Part shown: positions 43,601-56,404 of the stretch, piece by piece
Position numbering within the stretch: the first letter of the stretch is position 1
How the letters are laid out: every line of letters begins with the position of its first letter
NCBI RefSeq assembly: GCF_000003815.2
Contig: NC_049995.1
Coordinates: 4,769,213 to 4,833,212 of the forward strand
Length of the DNA: 64,000 nucleotides
Source of the DNA: Branchiostoma floridae
Lineage: Eukaryota > Chordata > Leptocardii > Amphioxiformes > Branchiostomatidae
Direction of reading: 5' to 3'
Notes under the pieces: generated by a model
What the model was told of the DNA's origin: nothing
Seen by the model: only the letters and a program-made list of their open reading frames with translations
The model's database searches: none
Made by a program: the position numbers and the translations under genes

Positions 43601-45235
43601 TTGACATTACTTTTTTAATGACTCTGATAATAATCGTAACACATTTTGCATCCGCTTCCCATTCCAATTAAGAAAGTACTTAATTGTTTTTAAGGAAACA
43701 GACTATAGGTGAACTTCTTATTACAATCATTATCGTGAATTCCTTACTATCCAGTTCCGTTCATGCATTTCCTGCGTATACAACTTTGAACCCTAGCCAA
43801 GCCAATCTTCCGCTGTAGAACACATGACATCCTCGTGAATTTGAACCCGTACCATCTCCACTTCCTGCCACTCATCAGTTGAAACGACTTGAAACCTAAG
43901 CCAATTCTGGACCCAGCCGGCCAGCGGAAACAAACATAAACACACACCACGACAACTTGTGACAAACAGACAAACCTTAAAGATTGCCCACGTTTTTCAC
44001 CTTAGTAACAGTCATTAACCAATATTTATGTCCATCCCATAGACCCAACCCATGGGACGCCATCTTCGAATACTGGAGCAATCGCGCTGTTGACAACGAT
44101 AGATCTCATCATCATAGGCGGTGCCGCCTTTGTTGTCATGGTGATCATCCTCGTTGTAACAGCACTCCTTTGTTTCTGGAAACGGCGAGAGTCACGAGAC
44201 AATAGAACACAGACTCTTCAAGCCAACGGTATGGATTACGCTGATTATTATGCATTTTTGATATAATTTTTACAGTCAATGTGATTTTATAATGGTAGAA
44301 AGAAATGAAAATATTGCAGAAATAGATTTCACCATCTTTTTCTAGGTTCTTTCCATCTTGTGCCATCCCGTCCCACGGATGACGTCATGGTCCCCGGAAG
44401 TGACCGAGGTAACCTTGATGGTGAAGAATTCGAACCCCAGCCTCCTCCGTACTCAAGTAAGTTCCTCAAAGTTGCATTCAAGGTTTGGGCTGATGGGGTT
44501 TAGGTTTACACACCGTAATTGTCTTATAAATGATAGCACGTAGAATAATACATACACTTACAAACACACACACACACACACATGCAAGAACAAACGCTTG
44601 GTTTACTTTTGATATACTTTTCTTCAACTTGCCCGTTAAAAAAACGTAACCAAAGCTTGTTCAGAACACGAGATATCAGACCCGGAGTTCTGCTGCAGTA
44701 CCAAGAGAAGCCGCTAGGCGTCACAAAATCTATTCATTTGTTGTTTACACACCAAGTTTGAGACCAATCCATCCAGCCGTTCATGAATAAACTTAAGCTT
44801 GTTGACGAACAGACAGACTCGATTGAAAACATAACCTCCATGACATACTTCATGGGGGTAATAACGGTGAAAACCGTACTTCTATTTGCTGCAGGAGTTA
44901 ACCCTGACCCGAGGTTCCCCACCACACAGACGTGTCCGTGGGCAGACGGAGCCTGTCACCTTCCACTGGTGACACATTATCAGTCACCCGGAACAACTTT
45001 AACACTCAACGAAGAAACCAATAACGGTACCATTCCTTCAGCTGCAGCATCTGTACCGTCTGTAACAGAGGGAACCAGGCCGAAGGTGACGGGTGATGGT
45101 CCGACCCCGAGGAGTGTGGAGGACTCCAGTATACCGGATAAACCCGGCTCCTTGCGGTCTCATCCTGAGTTACATGTACCCCGGCCTCTTCCTGCCAACC
45201 TTACCATCAGCGATATGATCAGCGAAGGCTCTTAA
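40649..45235 (+). CDS. Gene B: three-Ig transmembrane protein, paralogue of gene A
   Basis: Model: coding exons 40649-40712, 41855-42178, 42735-43007, 43292-43579, 44043-44228, 44346-44456, 44895-45235. The total is 1587 nt, 528 residues, all in frame and with the same phase-1 joins as gene A's ectodomain. The first exon (MAIKTKPDSS) is inferred from a strong acceptor, a donor and matching phase; the rest is firm. After a hydrophobic signal-like run come a six-Cys Ig-like domain (IRSCGGYYQY and TRWRC), an Ig domain with TDDVGNPPGNFT, and an Ig with ISWWKDD. A TM segment lies near 335-360, then WKRR. The tail is short, with a PPPY (PPxY) motif near 413 and a C-terminus NLTISDMISEGS. There is no Death domain. 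The tail matches gene A up to the DMIS motif and then stops. Likely a cell-surface receptor or adhesion protein; ligand unknown. Confidence 0.8.
44640..44880 (-). repeat. Dispersed repeat with GTCT-type word, reverse
   Basis: Minus-strand copy of the family at 1766-2060: TCATGGAGGTTATGTTTTCA, then GTCTGTCTGTTCGTCAACAA, ACGGCTGGATGGATTGGTCT and CGCCTAGCGGCTTCTCTTGG in the same order. It sits just upstream of gene B's last exon acceptor (44894). Confidence 0.7.
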
Positions 45236-48200
45236 ATAAGTCCCAAACTCTAGCTTTTTACCTTTGGGAATAGTAACGTAAACACATGCAGATCACCTAC
45301 AAAACAATACGTTTAGGCAATTCAATTCAGCTTGTTTTATGTCTAGCTTGTGAACTTTGATACTTATACTTGTTACTTTGATAGAGTATGATAGAAAGCT
45401 TTGAAAATGTAATGAAATTACAGTAACACAAAGCTGCTCACTTTGAGACAATTTAGTTAGGGCTGGTCCCTCATGTTTGAGGTAGTCAGACTTGCCTTCG
45501 CTTCAGAATGGTTTGTAAATGCTTAATAGATCTTAGTAGCGCCGCTTAGCGATTGTGTACATAACAGCAGTTGTGGTGCATTTCTTTATCGAAGCAAATC
45601 ATTTGAGGTGTGCAATACATCTTGTATGTACATATAGAAATGTAATCTAGCCATCATAGTTAAGTTAACTGTTTCCCTGCCTAAACGTTTCAGACTTTAA
45701 AACACTATGTCGTTCTTCTTTTTTTGCCAAATAACAATAGCAATGAACTGTATATATGCATAAACATAATATATTTAGAATTACTACATTTTTCATATAG
45801 TTCGCAATACTCATTTGTAACACGTGGTGAATATCAAAACTGGAGAATGCAAACACGGTCTGTTTACTGACTCAAGTATTGGTTTGGTCTTCGTTTTTCT
45901 CATACATTAATTACATTTATTTTACAAACAGGTAAAATGATGTTGTTAGGTACACAGTGCAATGTTTTCAGTTAAGAAGTCTATATAGCCAGTCTATATT
46001 TTACAGGAACATTATTTTGTGGTCTAATGTCCGAGGCAAAGGTTGTCACAGGAAATTGGACCAAGGAGGTTCCCTTTTCAACCTCCTTGATTGGACAATG
46101 TCTGCAAACAGATGTTAAGGTGAAAGATCGTCATGTCTTCTGAGTGATGGTTTTGCTTCTCTGACAGTCCTTACATACCCTTATAAGCATAAAGCAGTTA
46201 AATGAAAGACCCAAGATCTTAAGGGATATAGAATAATGTTAGCAGATGTCTTTGAACCACTCAAAACGTTAAATAAGCGAAGTGTGTATGAATACAGGCG
46301 GCGCTTCTTACGGCGACTAGGGTGTTACCCGAGCTCCTCGAGCGGCACTTGAAAATTGACATTTCTCATGTTGACTCGTGTTTTTAAAAGTCTGAAAGGT
46401 GATTCAAGATGCACGCGAAGACATCGGGACCTGTTTGAGAAAGAATTCACTGCCTTTTAGTCTATTGTTTTGCGTATTTTGACGTTTGTACAAGTCGGGG
46501 TGATAAACCCAATGAGAGCCCAACCTGCAGTACCGCCCCCGGCCGCGACAAGAAAAGTTGCTAAAACGACCGCCAAATTGCCAAATTTCCGTCTTTTGGG
46601 GAATGGGGAAATCTCGAAAGACTCTCAAAGGGGTTTGAATTTTTAAAGGTTCTGTATGTTTTTGTTCAATAATTCGACAATAAATAAGGCTATAAACAAA
46701 GAATAACAGCATTTCAAACGTTTCATAAAGAAAATTAAGGGATTTAGGCCATAAATGACGCAAATTTTCTTTCCAATTTACCAATTGAAGTCATTGAGTA
46801 TCCGTTTTCTTATCATGATAACTGTCACGTTCTGATGGACTGATATGCACATCAAAATGCCAATGTTATTTAATAGAATAAGAATACGTTGAACAAATAT
46901 AATTGAACTGCGTTGTTTGTAACATGTTGATTGATTGCCGACATACAACGGAGTTATATATCCAGCTTAGATTACAGTCACTTGCAATTGTGTTCATGGG
47001 TACTCATGAGCATAATTCATCCAATTTACACAAGCGAAAGATACAATCAGTGGGTGGTGGAAACATTTGCGATGATCGATATCCGAGAAAGAGCCTTTGG
47101 CTCACCTTGTAGCATCCAGTTTGACATAAAACTTTAGATTGAAAAAAAACGGGCTCAGTATAACTTGAGGGAAGATGGGATTAAAAGGAAAGAGGGCTGA
47201 GATGAATAAGAGGAAATACAGGATTGTTATAAAGAATATCTCTGACAATTTCTTTGTGACTTGGGGAACATTTTTGCTATAAAGTTTGGGTAGATGCAAC
47301 GTTGTTGTAGTTGCAACGTTGTTGTCATTCTTAGGGACGTTCTACCTGTAAGGGGATATGGGGTCTAAGATCTTAAGATGACCTAAGACACTAAGTTCCC
47401 AAGTCAGGGAGCTTGTAATGTATAATCACATCATTTCAGGCTACAATATGAAAATCTGACGTGTATACTTGAAACTGATGCTCTAAGGTAGGAAGCAACA
47501 TAACTATAGATACACACACTCAAGACTTTGCATGTAAGTAGAACTCTGAAACTTTTACATATGGTTGGTTTAGTNNNNNNNNNNNNNNNNNNNNNNNNNN
47601 NNNNNNNNNNNNNNNNNNNNNNNNNNNNNNNNNNNNNNNNNNNNNNNNNNNNNNNNNNNNNNNNNNNNNNNNNNTTTTTAAACACAATAGCATCATCGTA
47701 ATGTCATTTTGCTTCAAGAAGTTTATTTCAATTACCTTCCGTCAAAATGATATTTACAAAATCACATCCCAGCATCTGTTTGGAGGCCTTACATGTTTTT
47801 TTATATAATAAAGTGTTCTGCGTGTTCAATTATTAGCTGTATTCTACAATCTTCGTCATCTCATAGAATCTAGTCAATGAGGCCTGAACATAACGTATGA
47901 AATAGCTGATCTACTAGATACATCTCTGCTTTTCTTACTACTCTCCTAGCTCAATAACTCATACTACAGATTTAAAAATTGGAAACGGTAACAAAACTTA
48001 AAACATAACACAAAAACTAGTTCCAAAATTCCATGATGAAAAAAACTGTACAATTTTAAGCCGTGATGTCTGTAATGAGCAAACAGATCTATTCTTACAT
48101 GTCTGTAGATAATGTACTGTAATGTAAGTAAGTACTGTCATGTTTAAAAGCTCAATAGCAACGTATCTGCTTTCGTCAGCATTATTTGCGTGGATATTAA

Positions 48201-48320
48201 ACTTATCTATATTAATAATCAAAACTTCAGTGTAAAAAGCATTTGAAAATAAACAACATCTAACGTCTACATCATCATACATTTACATCCAGGTTTTTAT
48301 ACATATCCAGCATGTCCTTG
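45236..48320. other. 3' UTR of gene B and convergent spacer, with a 100-N gap
   Basis: Genes B (plus) and C (minus) converge here. N gap at 47575-47674. No exon, RNA gene or clear element was recognised; the ORF at 46404-46784 (minus) has no family features. Transcript ends could not be placed. Confidence 0.5.
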
Positions 48321-48324
48321 GTGC

Positions 48325-48440
48325 AACTAAAAATCCCCACACCTCTACGGTATCTTTAAACACTACTAGATATCAGCGACAAGTTTCTACGCTTTGCTAA
48401 AAGACGGAGAAGTTTTTAAACTAATTCCCTGGGGGAATTG
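48325..48440 (-). pseudogene. Duplicate of the C-terminal coding end of gene C
   Basis: Downstream of gene C's stop, the minus strand again encodes PQGISLKTSPSFSKA followed by TAG, against PQGISLKPSPSVSKA at the true C-terminus (48564-48606). Flanking sequence is also repeated (ACTAGATATCAG against ACAAGATATTAG). It is a local duplication of the gene's end. The in-frame stop and mostly conservative changes leave open an alternative last exon, since a CCCCCAG/GG acceptor-like site precedes it. Confidence 0.7.
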
Positions 48441-48561
48441 AGCTTGAAACGTATGTCCATTGCATTCCACCGTTCGTGGTGAAACTAATAATTCCTACAC
48501 CTCCACGATATTACGAAGACTAGACTAAGTACAAGATATTAGTGACTAGTTTTCACAGCGA

Positions 48562-51500
48562 CTACGCTTTGCTAACAGACGGAGAAGGTTTCAAACTAAT
48601 TCCCTGAGGCGTTCGCGTGGCAGACGATGAAAACGTACTCCTATTGACAACATAATGATTCTTCTTCTTTCCTTTACAAAGGAACTCCTTTCTCCACTTC
48701 TGAACGTCTTCTCGCATGACGCAATGGAAGAGGAAGATGAAGAGACCTTGTAGAGTGTTAAAGATGCAGAAGAGGTAGGCGAAGACTGTCCGGGCGGTGT
48801 TGTCGTCGATGACGAAGAAGAAACCGAAGAGCCAGGTGAGACCGAACAGGACCATGATGCTAAAGGCACGCCGTAAATGTCGGAGCACCCACTGGTGGTC
48901 TGCCTCGTTTTTCTTAGCACCTGCGTTACAAACACATTCATTATAATCATTACGTGGCTACAACTTGTAGTAAACCATCGGTAAAACTTCGGTAAATTAT
49001 GCAGCAAAAGTTTTATTTCCTTGCAAGCTTGAATGGTTAATATTATTTTGTTTTCTTCGACATTATTAACAAACAAATTAATTCATTTGCTGCAATAGTT
49101 AGATGGCAAATACGATAGCATATCACATAGCTAAATGATTATATGTATGCAAATCTACGGCCGGAAACATTTTTGTTGCAAGACATCTTGTTCCTGTCAT
49201 ACTTTCAGGTCACGTGACAGAAAAGAGTTGTCAGTTTTTGTGAAGAAGGCCAAATTACAGTTTGAACCTTCGGGATGTGTTTGGAGTAAAGTTTGAATCT
49301 CGATGAATTTCTTCTAAAAAAACTTTTTGTTTGAAGCTCATGTTTAAACATTACCTGTTAACTTTTTCTGTTTCTTCTCCCTCTTCAGCAGTTTGTACAT
49401 GACGATGGAGAACACCACCACGTTGAACAGCAGGATGAGACCCGCTGGCAGCAGAAACGCGTACTGTAGTGGAATTCTTGCTAACCAGCAGCTGTGGACA
49501 GGGGGGGGGGGCGGTAGAAGAAATTTTTAGAAAAATCCAAGAAATGAAAGTATATCTAGTAGTTAGTTGTTTCTATTTTCATTTGACAAACAGTATGACA
49601 TGATATCTAATAATATACACTCGTTGCAACCGTGATGACGGGGGAAGGGGGATACAAGTTCAGTCACGTGTTGAACCGCATCATTTCCCACTGAAGCGCC
49701 ACCTAGCTGCAGTGAGAAGCAGAACAAGTCCGCATTGCCCTGTTGAAGGTGCCAGACTGTTCACGGAAACGACGGCAGTTGAAAATCGGTAATGTACAAA
49801 GAATTTTGTTTGCCAGTATTCAATCGTATTGAAGATGCTGCTGCTGCTTGAGAAGCCACCGCAAAATGTACGAAAACAACAAACAATGGCAAGGGAAAAG
49901 TCTTGAAAATGCAGCAGAAAATACACTTACTATTTGTTGCTCCTGTATTCGTAGAGATTTGAAGGACCAGCAGTTGATAGGGCAAGGAGAAAAGGGAAGC
50001 CTGGAAAAAAATTCAAATTATGTTGTTGTTTGAGATTGTTTATTCTTACTTGACCCCCCCCCCTTACTTAACTGTAATCTAATGCTATCTTGAGCTCGTT
50101 AAAGAACCCACCACATTTAAAAGATCAGGAGCCTATATCCCTATTAGTATGTGAGTGGTTCAAACCTTACAGTCCGGCCTTACACAACTTGTACTTACTG
50201 TATCAAACTACCGGAAATAGTTTCATCAAGTTGGTAGAATACAGGATGAAGGAGAATTCTTGTTACACAACCAGTGGGTACTTACTAATCTCCAAGCAGA
50301 TCCTACGGTAGCATAAGACAGTATTAAAAGCTGCCAGAGGAGTGAAGCTGGCTTAGGAGTGTGTTTTGCTACCAGGGATCTGCCCCCAGTCGGCTAGAAC
50401 AAAGGCTATTAACATCCAATTGTTTCCCATTCAAACTATGCTTGCAGTGTAGGTGCTAATTGCCCTCCTTCCTGTTTGGTGTTAACTTCCAACTGGGACA
50501 TGTGATGGTCACTGACTTGACCCAGTGTAATTCGCTCATAAAATAATTAGCACATGGCAACAGGGTGGGGCAGCAACACCATTGTTGAATAGAAATGCTC
50601 CTCCCTGTTTCAGTGGAGGCAGATCCCCGGTAGCAAAACACACTCCTAAGCCGGCTTCACTCCTCTGGCAGCTTTTGATCCTGTCTTATGCTACCGTAGG
50701 ATCTGCTTGGAGATTAGGTACTTACATAGCTTACGTTTCGATGTCTCTCAGACACCTTCATCACTTCTAACTACTGCTGCTTCTCACCGCTATATGTAGC
50801 CGATGTGAACCGGGACGAGGGAGGATACAAGCTAAGCCATGTTTGGGACTGTTTTCTCACCGCAAAAGCGCCACCTACATCGGCTACATATAGCGGTGAG
50901 AAGCAGAACTCCAGTTAGAAGCTCTGACGAAGGTGTCTGAGAGACATCGAAACGTAAGCTAAGTAAGTACCCACTGGTTGTGTAACAAGAATTCTCTTTC
51001 ATCCTGTATCAAACTGGTGTATTACTCCTAAAGATGTTCTACTGGTTAAGATACACAGCAAACAAACAAAATTGATCACCCCATGCTACTGCAGCAGCCT
51101 TGTATATAAAGTTCCTGGTGACGTAATGATCAAACACCATCACGGTCGCCAGGTAGATGTTCACGGCCTCCATCGCCATCCAGATCAGGGCAGCCAATAG
51201 GAAGAAGTGTAAGAACGCCGCCGCGACGGTGCAGCCAATGGGAGAAGCCGTCTGATTGATGCCGGCGAGGAAGGTGACGAGGATAGCTAACAAGGCCACG
51301 CATAGGTTGATGAGAACGAGGCGCTGATTCTTCGCGTGAGCTCCGACTATACGACGGTTATATTTCCTAGAGTCAAAGACATTTGAAACCGCACATTCAA
51401 GTTTATGAACTGAAAATACCTGGCGTTGTAAGGCCATCTTGACTTGATTATATGCATGGATGGCATCCACTGGGACCCCAACAACTGATGCGAGCGTGCG

Positions 51501-54500
51501 ATTAAAAAAACGAATTAGCCAAAAAAAGTTGCATTCATTATGAAATCTAAGTGGCCAGGAAGGTGGTCATAGAACAAATGACCAAAACTCAGAGTACGGT
51601 ATACCGAACAATATATCCTTCGTTTTCGTTATATCACTTCTTCTCATATGATCTTGGAATTGACCTTGCCATTATATGACATTAGTAAACGTTTTCCGAT
51701 TTTTTTTCTTTCTACAGCATATCTTTGCTCATTCTAATTACGATTTACAGTATGATTGAAAACTTTTCTTTGAGGGGGGGGGGGATTGATGTCATACGGA
51801 TGCCACCCATATAATCAAATCATGTAATATTTAAGTTTCTAAGCTTCTAGACTTCCTTTGCCTACATGCACCAATACATGCATATTTCTAACATCTACAG
51901 TTCCATTCTCTACATTCTAAGCATCACCTACCCTGGAAACCCGATTTTAGCTAGGGAATCTGTCCGGCAGTGAAGGCAGGTCTTCCCGAGTACCTTAGAT
52001 AAGCACACCGGGAGGCGTCATGCAGGGAGAGTTTGCCGGTCTAGCTACGAGCATGCGCCACCTTATATCCTTCCGCCAATAGGAGTGAACCTTTTTACTT
52101 TGTTTTCTGGATCTTGGTTCCCCCTAGTCCAGATTTGGAATCGTCCGACTGTTGAATATCTGAACCAACTCTAGATCTTCTTCTCGGAACCTCATACCTT
52201 CATATTTTTATGGCCAAACGCAAGGAAATTTCGAAAATCGTTAGATATGAATTTTTCCTTGTCTTTCTTTTCTAATCTTTCATTCCAATTCAGTGTTTTA
52301 TGCTAAATCCAAAGACGAAATTGTTACAAAGAGTCTAGATAGTAGCAGAGTAGAAAGGAAATGATTGGAACAGTTGACCTTTGTTTACTTCCGAAACGTC
52401 CAGAAGTAAATCTCCGTTTATATCCAGTTGTAGAGATTGAATTGTATTAAGATTATGTTTACCTGGATGTCTAACCTTCATAAACGATATCTTTACTACC
52501 ACTGAAAAAAATATCATGATTAGATACTACTTTAAATAATGTAATGGAAAATATTTCATATTTAGATAAAACCAAATATTTTCTTTATGATCATAACTTA
52601 CGTAGTAACGATGAATGACAGTAGAGTCAGAACCAGACCAGTGATAGACACGATGCAGCCGATAGTGGTGATGATCTCCAATACTCTTTCGTGGTCTCCG
52701 AATCCGTCTTTCAGATCCTGGAAAATGAATAATGTACACATTACTCTAGGCAAAGAAGTTCAATTTTTTTTTACACCCAGCTCTTCAAAAAGTAGTGACA
52801 TAGAAAAGAAGAGTCAGTGCGTTTTTTCTGTTGTGACATGAAACTTATAAAATGTTGTACTATGGCCAGTAAGACAGTTGCTATTCACTTATTGTGATCC
52901 CTAAACGTCTTGAAAACCAGCTGTATTTGCTGTCGTCCCCGATTAGCATTAAAGGATCATTTATCTGTACCATGTCTTTGCCATAGCTGTAAAGCACGAC
53001 CTTAGCATGACCAAAACAAGAGATATAAACAGTTGAAGTTCCACTGCAGTGACGTAGGAAGACATTGATATTAATTTTGCTCAATCCCTAACCACCAAAT
53101 ATCCTACGAAGGCATTCAAGTACCACATTTCCACATTTGCAGTAATGCTGTTTATTTACAAACAAACACAAAAAAGGTACCGAAAACATCTTCCCAACGA
53201 ATGTAATCATTGAAATGAAATAATGTTTTCTTGACTCACAAAGAAGACGGCAAAGTTGGTGAGGTGGTTGAAGCTACAGGTGTACCGTCCGTTGTCTTCT
53301 GTTTGGTCCACACACCCCTCATTTGACCACGCCCCCTGGCCTGCCTCAGCCTCGAAATCCCAGAACACACAGCGGACGTTCCGAACACCATCAGGTGAAA
53401 AATCCTGAAATGTAAAAGTAAGTCATTTACTTAAGATTTTGAAAAGACAAAGGCAAATAATATATCCAGAGTACTAGTAATGTACAACTATGCCTGCCTA
53501 TGTCGCAGTATGTGCTTACTAATAGTATACTGTCGCAGTATGTGCTTACTTACACAAGTTACTAAAAAAGTTAAATAACAAGATGCAGTTGATATGCAAA
53601 AAGTTTTGCAGCCATCGGCAAATTTGAAGTGTTAGTATTCTAAGGATATGGTTCTTCAACATTATCATGCAGACCTATTACTGGTGCAATGACATGGACA
53701 AGACGATCTTGTCCTCTTAAAAAAGCTCTTAAGGACATGAATCAAGCATCAAATCGAGGCCAAACAAGCTTCCATGTTATAGGGCTTCACATTCAATCCT
53801 TTTTAATCTTTTTTATCGAAAATCCTTCGAGGCAATACATGGGGCGCAAGAGAACTTGCTTATTACGACGTTTAGTTACCTGCAGAGGCGTGAAGGTCAC
53901 GATGACCGGCTGGGTCAGGTTCTTCATCGGCAAGCCCGCGATTCTGCTGCCGACGATTCGGGTTCCCACTGCACCCTGGGAAGGCTGAACGAACAGGCTG
54001 CTGTCGTTGTACAGGGTATAACTCACTCGCACATCTGTAAACAGGGTAACTTTTATTTCAAATCTCATGTTTTAGTTGTTGTTCTTGTTCATAGATAAAT
54101 GTATTAAACGACATATATCATTTAGAAATAAAGACGACATACCCATTTGTTTATGACATAAATGCACACAAAAATATGTCAATTTATCAACATAAATTCA
54201 AGGTTCAAATATTCCGAAATCGTGTTTGGCATAACATTCCCTTAAAAGACGGGGGACGCTACAAACTTCCTGTAACTTATGAATTGCTGCTCACCGAATC
54301 ACGTATCTATCTGCATAACATGACGTCACAGAAACGGTCTATTGCTCAATTCTTGACAAATACTGGTTCTCTACTGTTCAGTCGAAATTTTTACTTCTGT
54401 TCAACTTTACAGATTAATCATTTCATAATAAATATTTCAACAAAAACAAATCTTGCAAAAGTACTTCTTACCTGCAGTGTTGTTGATCTGTACCATGGTT

Positions 54501-56297
54501 GATATGTTAGCAGGTAGAGTTATGGAGATGTCGGCAGTCTCTAGAGGTTCTCTCACATCGTCAACAGTGAAGCCGGAAACACTGCCTTCAGCCAAGCCGT
54601 CAGAACGGTTTCCACTCGGATAGAAAGAAAATCCTAAAGAGAACAGTCAATCTTTTTGGTTAACTTATCCGTTGTTTTTTTTTTTTTCATTTTATTTCAT
54701 AGCTCAAAACTCAGAGAAATTGAAAAAAAAATCAATGAACATGGTCACATTCAACATGGTGGCGCCCACGGATACCTACGAAATCAATACAGGTTCTGCT
54801 ATCGCAAACCTATAAATTTGCGTTAACATAATGCTAACCTTGCCCCTTGTCTAGCTCGTCTACGCTGATGTCCGATGCCTGCAGTGCCACACCTGGCCGC
54901 AGGGAGGTGTAACTATCTCCAGTCAGTGCCAATGTGTCTGAAAATGTCTCTAACGACCGGACAACTCTGAAGAAAGCAAAATGAAACGTATTTCAATACA
55001 TCACATTGTAACATAAACTCTTCTTTTCTCTTCGCTGTTTCCTTCTTTTAAGAAGGTAATTTAAACTAACCTTTAAATCTTGAGTCAGAAATGACTCCTA
55101 GACGTTTGACTTTACTTTAAGACAGGCTGTATACTAGTATGTTTGGTAATCAAAAGCGTCATGTGATGCAATGACGAAAGTTTTCAATAGTTCCTGTACC
55201 TAGTCGGTCCTCCTCTATCCTGTTGACTCTGTTCCAGCACGGCTGAATCCACCTTCATCAAGTTGTCTATAGTTGTCAGGATAGAATCTCCGATCTAAAA
55301 CAAAAATTATACAAAGTTCTATATCATAGCTACGGCCGCGTGGCGCGTTGGTACACCCGATCCCTCGATCTCGGAAGTTAAGCAACGCGCGGTCCGGACA
55401 GTGCTTGGATGGGGGGCCAACCAAGGACGTCTGGATTGCTGTAGCCTCACGAAGTTTTCCACGAAATCGTCTTCCGGGAGGGACGTAAACCGGGGGTCCC
55501 GTGCTCGAGGAGGTGCCTCGACCACGTTAAACAGCCTCATTACTCATACTTGGGGTACCTACTGGTTGGCAAAATACACCAGATGATTATTATCATAGTA
55601 GTATCCGAGACACCCCGAAACATTCATAAAGATACCTTCATATCTAATTCCATATCCGCGGTCTTTAATTTGCTGTGGTTTGAAACTAACCCGTTATGAC
55701 TACGACACTTACACAACAAGAAATTGAATACCCTACACCTCTGTGAAATATCTTAAGTTTTTAAAAAAGTATTTCGTTCTATTCAAACACAGATTTCTCA
55801 ACAATTCTGTTGTTCTGTTTATTCACATCTAAATTTATATTCTATCTATTCGGACACACACGAGTGCAAACAAACATACAGGCGGAAGAATAGCTGTTTT
55901 GATAGTAATCAATACGACTAGAACATTGTAGGACGCTATTATATATAGTAAAATTTACATACCTCTTCAGTTTGACTCACGTTGATAATTTGCTGTATCA
56001 ACATGCTGGTCAGAGTGACGTCATCAGACGAGAGGTTGTCAGGTTGTGACGTAAGCACCTGCAGTTGCGTGGCCACCGCTAGGGCCGCTTCTGCGGTCGC
56101 TACTATAATCTGTGATCAACAAAATACAGTTTGTTCATAAGCAAGATGCTACTACTTATTAAAATCATCGTTGGTGTTATGCATGCTATGTAGCATGTAT
56201 TTGTGACATAAAAAGTATGATGTTGAAAAATTGAGTGCGTGAGCGAGTCAGTCAGTCAGTCACTCACTCACTCACTCACTCACTTCACTCACTCACT

Positions 56298-56351
<54 letters not shown>

Positions 56352-56354
56352 TTG

Positions 56355-56404
<50 letters not shown>

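Noticed and set aside
46404-46784. 126-codon minus-strand ORF between genes B and C
   Set aside because: No domain, splice or codon evidence; AT-rich spacer.
55329-55446. Functional 5S rRNA gene
   Set aside because: Many substitutions in paired regions and fusion to a SINE body.
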